This document shows, piece by piece, positions 7,317-12,086 of a DNA stretch of 12,086 nt (positions are counted from its first letter, which is position 1; each line of letters begins with the position of its first letter). This DNA is from an uncultured Bacilli bacterium. Lineage in GTDB: Bacteria > Bacillota_I > Bacilli_A > RF39 > UBA660. The notes under the pieces are model-generated. The model was not told the origin of the DNA. It did no database searches and worked only from the letters and a program-made list of their open reading frames with translations. Position numbers and translations under genes: made by a program. The stretch is taken from the NCBI GenBank assembly GCA_949879835.1, contig CATLBU010000021.1, forward strand, positions 1 to 12,086. The letters are read 5' to 3'.

Positions 7317-8174
7317 ATGGTAGACAATAATTATATTGTAAAAGAAGTTAGAGAATATGCAAATTTGAATGGATATGAAGGTACAAAAATTCCCTTATTC
7401 ATTTTTGCAAAATACATTCGTGAAACACTTTCAAATGATGTAAAAAAGGCAGAACAAATATATTACTATATTGCAGCACATTATCCAAAGGGGACAGACG
7501 AAGAACCATTAAGATATTTAAAAGCGATTATTTTAGAAAGAAAACAATATTGCAAACTTTCTTTAGAACAGCAGGAGAATTATCACATGTTGAAAAAAAG
7601 AGGAAAAGAAGAATATCAGAATTCTAATTTAAAAAGATCCTGCGCTTATTATCAAGCAGGATTATCCGAAACGAAACAAAATATTTTTAATTATTATTTT
7701 GGAAAGATGCTTTATAAATCCAAATGTTTCTATCAGGCAAAGAAATATTTAGAGCGTTATATCGCACAAGGTGGAGAAAAATTCGCAAAAGCGTCTCTAT
7801 ATTTATTTTATATCTATAAAAGACTTAAAAAGGAGAAAAAGTCTTTAGAATGTCTAAAGAGAATAATAAGATTTAATATACTATTTCAGGAAGATTTTCA
7901 ATTCAATTGTGATAAATATGTTCTTAAAACTGGAGGAGATAATTGTATAGGGCAAGATGATATTATGATAGAAACAAATATCACTTCTTTTTCTCATGAA
8001 TATGTCCAAGAACAACTATCGAAAGTTAAAAATTTACTACTTATAGGCCAATATAAACAAGCTGAAAAGTTACTAAAAAAATTAGACCAAGAACAAAGAG
8101 ACATGACCTTGGAAGATAGGAAACAAGTTGAGCAGTTTCATAAGGACAAAAGACTTTATCTTACTAAAAGATAA
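7317..8174 (+). CDS. TPR-like helical-repeat protein, function unknown
   Basis: This 285-aa protein has no signal peptide or membrane helix and appears cytosolic. From about residue 87 it consists of helix pairs with the spacing and Y/A/G pattern of tetratricopeptide repeats: about 88-121 (ending 'SCAYYQAGL'), 124-157 ('YYFGKMLYKSKCFYQAKKY'), 158-190 ('LYLFYIYKRLKKEKKSLEC') and 230-262 ('LLLIGQYKQAEKLLKKLD'). Such repeats bind other proteins or peptides; no catalytic motif is visible. The first 85 residues are a different helical segment with several aromatic residues. It is very rich in Lys and Tyr. The ATG at 7317 has AAGGAGA at 7304-7310. It has its own promoter and terminator, so linkage to clpC is positional only; a role as an adaptor is possible but unsupported by sequence. 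I do not recognise a named family. Confidence 0.85.
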   Translation: MVDNNYIVKEVREYANLNGYEGTKIPLFIFAKYIRETLSNDVKKAEQIYYYIAAHYPKGTDEEPLRYLKAIILERKQYCKLSLEQQENYHMLKKRGKEEYQNSNLKRSCAYYQAGLSETKQNIFNYYFGKMLYKSKCFYQAKKYLERYIAQGGEKFAKASLYLFYIYKRLKKEKKSLECLKRIIRFNILFQEDFQFNCDKYVLKTGGDNCIGQDDIMIETNITSFSHEYVQEQLSKVKNLLLIGQYKQAEKLLKKLDQEQRDMTLEDRKQVEQFHKDKRLYLTKR

Positions 8175-8187
8175 AGTCTTTTCTTTT
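8148..8187. terminator. Shared terminator between convergent genes
   Basis: AAAAGACTTTATCTT (8148-8162) pairs perfectly over 15 bases with AAGATAAAGTCTTTT (8168-8182) around the loop ACTAA. On the plus strand it is followed by a T-rich tail to 8187; on the minus strand the left arm ends in TTTT and then GTCC, so termination is probably better for the plus-strand gene. It contains the last codons and stop of the TPR-like gene and begins three bases after the stop of the minus-strand 145-aa gene. Confidence 0.85.
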
Positions 8188-8623
8188 ATAAATGTTTTTT
8201 TAAATGTTCAATATTTTCTTCTTGAAATTCCCTAAATTCTTTTGCTAATTTTACTGTTTTATGATCTAAAGATTTTTCATATTGTTTTAATTTTTTTTCA
8301 ATATCTAATTCCCCCATTTGAATACCTTGGATTAACATTCCAGCAATACTGGCATCACTATTATCTTTTTTAACCTCTTTATCAACACCCATTTTTGCCA
8401 TTATTTTGGGAATCATTTTCATTTTTTCTGGCTCTACATTTTCTTTTTTTAATATTTTTTCTGTTTCTTTTAAATAACGTTCATATCCTTTTAAAATATT
8501 ATGAACTGTTTCTTTGATTTTATTATCTTTTTCTTTTAAATCATTTAAAAGAGCACTCAAGGAAGATATAGACGCATCAGAGTCTTTATAGATTTGATTG
8601 ATTACCTCTAGATTTTCATTCAT
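8186..8623 (-). CDS. Helical protein with two similar halves, possible ferritin-like fold, function unknown
   Basis: From the ATG at 8623 this is a 145-aa, highly charged, all-helical protein without signal peptide. The motif SDASI occurs twice, at 15-19 and 89-93. Each copy is followed by a hydrophobic-then-charged helical hairpin, which suggests an internally duplicated four-helix bundle. The second half, 'ASIAGMLIQGIQMGELDI' and then 'FREFQEENIEHLKKHL', resembles the helix pattern of ferritin-like DUF families. However, I cannot place a complete set of metal ligands, so the fold is inference. The ATG is preceded by GGTGAT at a short distance. A longer reading from a TTG at 8668 is unlikely because no ribosome binding site precedes it. 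The gene follows rpmB by about 50 bases on the same strand and may be read from its own -10 element there or by read-through from rpmB. Confidence 0.75.
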   Translation of the reverse strand: MNENLEVINQIYKDSDASISSLSALLNDLKEKDNKIKETVHNILKGYERYLKETEKILKKENVEPEKMKMIPKIMAKMGVDKEVKKDNSDASIAGMLIQGIQMGELDIEKKLKQYEKSLDHKTVKLAKEFREFQEENIEHLKKHL

Positions 8624-8659
8624 ATTATCACCAATATTAGTATGAATAAAAATTTTGTA

Positions 8660-8665
8660 ATTATA
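8660..8665 (-). promoter_or_regulatory. Possible -10 element of the 145-aa gene
   Basis: A perfect TATAAT on the minus strand (8665-8660) lies 36 bases before the ATG at 8623. At 17 bases spacing the -35 would be ATGGCT inside the end of rpmB, a poor match, and there is no extended -10. The element could be chance in such A+T-rich DNA. Confidence 0.3.
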
Positions 8666-8666
8666 C

Positions 8667-8690
8667 AAAAAAAAGCTTATGCAGCCATTT
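8667..8690 (-). terminator. Weak terminator-like hairpin at the rpmB stop
   Basis: On the minus strand AAATGGCT (8690-8683) can pair with AGCTTTTT (8677-8670) around GCATA, with one T-T mismatch and one G-T wobble, followed by the rest of an eight-T run (to 8667). The TAA stop spans loop and right arm. The core is only four pairs, so strong termination is doubtful. Confidence 0.3.
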
Positions 8691-8877
8691 CTGTTTCCAC
8701 TTCTTTATTAGAAGATTTTCTATAAGATCTAAGTTCTCTTGCAGTCATAATTACTTTTGATCCATCTTCTAAAGTTACCTTTTGAAAATTTGGTTTTTGA
8801 GCATGTCTTGTCGCTCTAAGTGAATGCGATCTTCTATTTCCAAATAAGGATTTTTTAGTAGATACTTTTTTAGCCAT
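8677..8877 (-). CDS. rpmB: 50S ribosomal protein L28
   Basis: The 66-residue product has the L28 signature. It opens 'MAKKVSTKKSLFGNRRSHS', where L28 has a basic N-terminus, a [PL]-[LF]-x-G-N segment and a conserved S-H. It continues with 'KPNFQKV' (family W-L-P-N-L-Q-K-V) and a terminal 'MTARELRSYRK' (family S-T-R-A-L-R-S). It lacks the N-terminal zinc-binding cysteines, so it is the C-minus form common in low-GC Gram-positives. I start it at ATG 8877: AAGGAGG lies eight bases upstream. An ATG six codons earlier overlaps that same ribosome binding site (its codons 2-3 are the AAG GAG) and would add residues atypical of L28. It is divergent from dnaE, with a promoter in the shared gap, and the 145-aa gene lies downstream. 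Confidence 0.93.
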   Translation of the reverse strand: MAKKVSTKKSLFGNRRSHSLRATRHAQKPNFQKVTLEDGSKVIMTARELRSYRKSSNKEVETEMAA

Positions 8878-8924
8878 ATCAAACGCCTCCTTCAAATAAT
8901 CGTTTTTTCGTCTTATGCCTTATA

Positions 8925-8953
8925 ACTTTACCATAAACTATGAAATAAGTCAA
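8925..8953 (-). promoter_or_regulatory. Promoter of rpmB
   Basis: On the minus strand TTGACT (8953-8948) is followed after 17 bases by TAAAGT (8930-8925). A TG dinucleotide one base upstream of the -10 forms an extended -10. This compensates for the weaker hexamer (4/6). The leader is about 40 bases and holds AAGGAGG just before the ATG. Confidence 0.6.
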
Positions 8954-9020
8954 ATAAATATGTCGAAATTCTTTAAAAAGAAAAGAAATTATAGTAAAAT
9001 GAAATTAATGAGGTGGTATT

Positions 9021-11948
9021 ATGAACTATGTACCTTTATATGTGAAAACAGAAAATTCATTATTAACCAGTACTATTCGAATTCATGATTTAATAGATAG
9101 TGCGAAAAAAAACGGTTATCAAGCTCTTAGTATCACAGATAATAACCTATTTGGGGCAATGGAATTTTACAATCAATGCTTAGAGAATCATATCAAACCA
9201 ATTATTGGTTTAGAAATAACCCTTGATTTTAAAATTATTTTGTATGCGAAAGATTATACAGGATATAAAAACTTGATAAAGTTATCTACTATGATATCAA
9301 GTGCTCATATTACCCTACATGATTTAGAAAATTATAGCTCCCATCTTTTAGCAATTCTTCCCTTTTCATATCGTAATCTATATTCTGATATGAATAAAAT
9401 TTATGAGACGGTATGGATTGGATATGAAAATTTAGAAGAGTATCAGGAATTAGATTCGAATATTGCAATATATATGCGTGAAACTTTATATTTAAAAAAA
9501 GAAGATCAAAAATATATAAAATATTTATGGGCTATTCGCGATTCTAAAAAATTAGAAGAAATAAATTTTTTAAAAAAAGATAGTCATTTCATTTCCAAAG
9601 AGGAAATAAAACAGTTTGAATATAATGATAACAATCAAAAGTTAATAGATTTATGTAATTTAAAAATAAAACTGCATCAAGATTTACTTCCAATTTATGA
9701 ATGCCCTAATCATATGGATTCCTTTTCTTATTTAAAAGAATTATGTCGAGAAGGAATGCGAAGAATTTTTGGAAGTCGTGTGAATCGAATTTATATTGAA
9801 AGACTAAAATATGAATTAAAAATTATTCATCAAATGGGATTTTGTAATTATTTTTTAGTAGTATATGATTATGTGCAATATGCCAAAGATCATCAAATAT
9901 TAGTAGGACCAGGAAGAGGAAGTGTGGCGGGATCATTAGTTTCTTATTTGTTAAATATTACCACGATTGATCCCATTCAATATAATTTATTATTTGAACG
10001 ATTTTTAAATCCTGAAAGAGTTACAATGCCCGATATTGATATTGATTTTCAAGATAATCGAAGAGAAGAAGTAATCCATTATTGTACAAAAAAATATGGG
10101 ATTAAAAAGGTTGCAGGAATTATTACATTTGGAACATTAGGCGCAAAACAGGCCATCCGTGATGTTGCACGAGTAATGGATATTCCTTTAACAAAAGTAG
10201 ATGAACTTTGTAAAATGCTTTCTTCTAATTTGAGCCTAAAAGGAAATTATAATCAAGAGAGAAAATTAAAGATGATATTAGAAAATGATCCGCAGTTGTT
10301 TGATTTATATAAGATTGCAACACGTCTAGAGGGACTAAAAAGACATACTTCAAACCATGCAGCAGGAATTGTAATGTGTAATCAAAATCTTGATGAAATC
10401 ATTCCATTATATAAAAAAGATGGTATATTTTTAACTGCCTATTCTATGGATTTTTTAGAAGAACAGGGACTTTTAAAAATGGATTTTTTAGCTCTTAAAA
10501 ATTTATCTTTAATTGATGAAGTTATCAGGGATATTCGAAAAACAGGAGTAAATTTAGATTTTGATAATATTCCACTAAATGATAAAGAAACGATTCATAT
10601 TTTTACTAATGTAGATACTTTAGGAATTTTCCAATTTGAAAGTAGTGGAATGATGAATTTCTTAAGGAAATTTAGACCAAGTAGTTTTGAGGATATTGTA
10701 GCAGCACTTGCTTTATTTCGCCCAGGTCCTATGAATAATATAGATTCTTACATTAAAAGAAAAAAAGGATTGGAAACAATTGATTATTTTGATCCTTCTT
10801 TGGAAAGTATTTTAAAGCCAACTTATGGAATTATGATATATCAGGAGCAAATTATGCAGGTTGCCAGTGTTATGGCAGGGTATTCCTTTGGAGAAGCAGA
10901 CATTTTAAGAAGAGCAATGAGTAAAAAGAAGGAAGATGTGTTATTAAAGGAGAGGAAACGATTTATATCTGGTAGTATTCAAAAAGGTTATAGTAAAGAG
11001 TTAGCGGAAAAAGTTTATGAGGTAATCTTAAAATTTGCTTCCTATGGGTTTAATCGAGCACATTCCGTTGCTTATGCAATGATTGCTTATCGTATGGCAT
11101 ATTTAAAAGCCCATTATCGAGTCTTTTTTATGAAAAGCTTACTGACTTCAGAGCTAAATAGTGTTAGTCAGACAAAAGATTATATCTATGAATGCAAAAG
11201 ATATGGAATTTCTCTTTTAAAACCCGATATCAATAAAAGCGAAAAAGACTACACTTTAGAAGATGGAAATATCCGTTATCCACTAATAGGACTAAAAAAT
11301 CTGGGTTCAGCGATTGTGGATAATATCTTAGAGGAACGAAAGAAAGCCCCATTTAAGGATATTTATGATTTTATAAAACGCACAAATCGAAAAAGCATTC
11401 ATAAAAGAACATTAATCAGTATGATTGATGCGGGATGTTTTGATAGTTTTGGCTTTAATCATAAAACAATGATTGAGGGAATCGATTTGATTATCAATTA
11501 TGGAGAATTAATAAAGGATTTGGAAGAGGAATTTGTATTACTTCCAGAATTAGAAATTAAGAAGGAGTATAGCAAGAAAGAACTTTTAAAAAGGGAACTA
11601 GATGTAATAGGTTTTTATATTAGTGATAATCCTATTACAGAGTGGAAAGAAAAATATAGGAATCATATAAACATAGCGAATATTTCTAGTTACTTTGATA
11701 AGAATATAGAAATGATTGGTGTGATTGATTCTATTAAAGAAATTCAAACCAAAAAAGGCGATCAAATGTGCTTTATTAAAATATCAGATGAATTATCGAC
11801 AATAGATGGTGTAATTTTTCCTAAAATTTATCATTCCATAGGGACCTTAAAAACAGGTGAAATTGTAAATATTCAGGGAAAAGTAGAAAAAAGATTTGAT
11901 AAATATCAATTGATCGTAAATCAAATAAAATATTTAGAAACTGCTTGA
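9021..11948 (+). CDS. dnaE: DNA polymerase III alpha subunit, DnaE type, with degenerate PHP domain
   Basis: This is a family C replicative polymerase. The catalytic aspartates are present: D338 and D340 in 'MPDIDIDFQD' and D488 in 'LLKMDFLALKNL'. Other hallmarks are GPGRGS (296-301), 'GIMIYQEQIMQVA' (603-615), 'ASYGFNRAHS' (673-682), a tandem helix-hairpin-helix region around 765-810 and a C-terminal OB-fold (about 895-972). It lacks the exonuclease insertion of PolC. The N-terminal PHP domain (about 1-230) is short and has lost its metal ligands: the H-x-H of motif 1 is replaced within 'YVPLYVKTENSLL', and T-D-H-G-N becomes T-D-N-N. At 975 aa it is shorter than Bacillus DnaE (about 1,115 aa), mainly from the PHP domain. 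In PolC-bearing bacteria, DnaE extends primers on the lagging strand; PolC is not in this window. The ATG follows GAGGTGG; a TATAGT at 8990-8995 is a possible -10 without a clear -35. Confidence 0.97.
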   Translation: MNYVPLYVKTENSLLTSTIRIHDLIDSAKKNGYQALSITDNNLFGAMEFYNQCLENHIKPIIGLEITLDFKIILYAKDYTGYKNLIKLSTMISSAHITLHDLENYSSHLLAILPFSYRNLYSDMNKIYETVWIGYENLEEYQELDSNIAIYMRETLYLKKEDQKYIKYLWAIRDSKKLEEINFLKKDSHFISKEEIKQFEYNDNNQKLIDLCNLKIKLHQDLLPIYECPNHMDSFSYLKELCREGMRRIFGSRVNRIYIERLKYELKIIHQMGFCNYFLVVYDYVQYAKDHQILVGPGRGSVAGSLVSYLLNITTIDPIQYNLLFERFLNPERVTMPDIDIDFQDNRREEVIHYCTKKYGIKKVAGIITFGTLGAKQAIRDVARVMDIPLTKVDELCKMLSSNLSLKGNYNQERKLKMILENDPQLFDLYKIATRLEGLKRHTSNHAAGIVMCNQNLDEIIPLYKKDGIFLTAYSMDFLEEQGLLKMDFLALKNLSLIDEVIRDIRKTGVNLDFDNIPLNDKETIHIFTNVDTLGIFQFESSGMMNFLRKFRPSSFEDIVAALALFRPGPMNNIDSYIKRKKGLETIDYFDPSLESILKPTYGIMIYQEQIMQVASVMAGYSFGEADILRRAMSKKKEDVLLKERKRFISGSIQKGYSKELAEKVYEVILKFASYGFNRAHSVAYAMIAYRMAYLKAHYRVFFMKSLLTSELNSVSQTKDYIYECKRYGISLLKPDINKSEKDYTLEDGNIRYPLIGLKNLGSAIVDNILEERKKAPFKDIYDFIKRTNRKSIHKRTLISMIDAGCFDSFGFNHKTMIEGIDLIINYGELIKDLEEEFVLLPELEIKKEYSKKELLKRELDVIGFYISDNPITEWKEKYRNHINIANISSYFDKNIEMIGVIDSIKEIQTKKGDQMCFIKISDELSTIDGVIFPKIYHSIGTLKTGEIVNIQGKVEKRFDKYQLIVNQIKYLETA

Positions 11949-11965
11949 AAATTCAAGTAGTTTTT
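11940..11965 (+). terminator. Intrinsic terminator overlapping the dnaE stop
   Basis: ACTGCTTGA (11940-11948) pairs with TCAAGTAGT (11953-11961), nine pairs including one G-T wobble, around the loop AAAT. TTTTT follows at 11961-11965. The final two codons of dnaE and its TGA stop form the left arm. The remaining gap to the next gene (about 100 bases) is A+T-rich, and I see no convincing promoter in it. Confidence 0.75.
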
Positions 11966-12077
11966 AAATAAAATAAAGGGAAAAGAGAAATTCAAATTTA
12001 TTTTATAATATTAAAAATAGTGTTCCTATTATACAAATATGATATTCTTGTAAATATAAGGTAGGAGTATGATAGAA

Positions 12078-12086
12078 ATGGGAAGT
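12078..12086 (+). CDS. Start of a further gene, cut by the window end
   Basis: An AGGAG at 12063-12067 precedes two in-frame ATGs, at 12069 (only one base after the AGGAG) and 12078 (ten bases after it). The second has the better spacing, giving M-G-S and then the window ends. Too little is visible to name the product. In several Bacillota dnaE is followed by accD/accA or pfkA, but nothing here confirms that. Confidence 0.35.

Noticed and set aside
8624..8668. TTG start adding 15 residues to the 145-aa protein
   Set aside because: No ribosome binding site precedes the TTG, and the codons overlap a TATAAT-containing intergenic stretch; the ATG at 8623 has a GGTGAT just upstream.
8878..8895. 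Earlier ATG adding six residues to L28
   Set aside because: That ATG overlaps the AAGGAGG that serves the ATG at 8877, and the extra residues are not part of the L28 family.

Overview
The window is strongly A+T-rich and reads as a low-GC Bacillota chromosome. The standard bacterial code fits: TGG is used for Trp and TGA is a real stop at the end of dnaE, so this is not a UGA=Trp Mollicute. A penicillin-binding D,D-carboxypeptidase implies a peptidoglycan wall. ClpC with an internal UVR segment, a cysteine-free L28 and a short DnaE with a decayed PHP site all fit Bacilli or a relative, possibly a compact gut lineage; the exact taxon is inference. No rRNA, tRNA, CRISPR array, insertion sequence or prophage was seen.

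Layout. At 1-404 is the 3' end of a DUF5698/DUF2179 (UPF0316-type) membrane protein, followed by a secreted DacF-like D-Ala-D-Ala carboxypeptidase (454-1641). A minus-strand block follows: an unrecognised 155-aa protein with its own strong promoter (1750-2217), then a two-gene sensory operon, with a response-regulator-like protein (3621-4448) upstream of an AgrC-type GHKL histidine kinase (2375-3604). No AgrB or AgrD gene is present beside it. Between this block and clpC is a 95-codon open frame without a start codon (4514-4801), which looks like the tail of a broken gene but still carries a good terminator.

The plus strand continues with clpC (4910-7228) and a TPR-like protein of unknown role (7317-8174), each its own transcription unit. 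These meet a minus-strand pair, rpmB (8677-8877) followed by a 145-aa helical protein (8186-8623), at a long shared hairpin. Divergent from rpmB is dnaE (9021-11948), an alpha-subunit polymerase with intact catalytic aspartates but a PHP domain without its metal-binding histidines. The window ends at the first codons of another plus-strand gene.

Functionally this is mostly housekeeping (cell wall, proteolysis, translation, replication) with one accessory-looking section (about 1.7-4.9 kb) holding the orphan two-component system, an unknown neighbour and the gene remnant. A recurrent architectural feature is that all six plus-strand reading frames ending in the window, including the remnant, have an intrinsic terminator whose hairpin includes or touches the stop codon, so the last codons also form part of the terminator. 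I did not find a convincing new multi-gene system. The best candidate for follow-up is the two-component pair whose regulator ends in a transposase-like helix-turn-helix.
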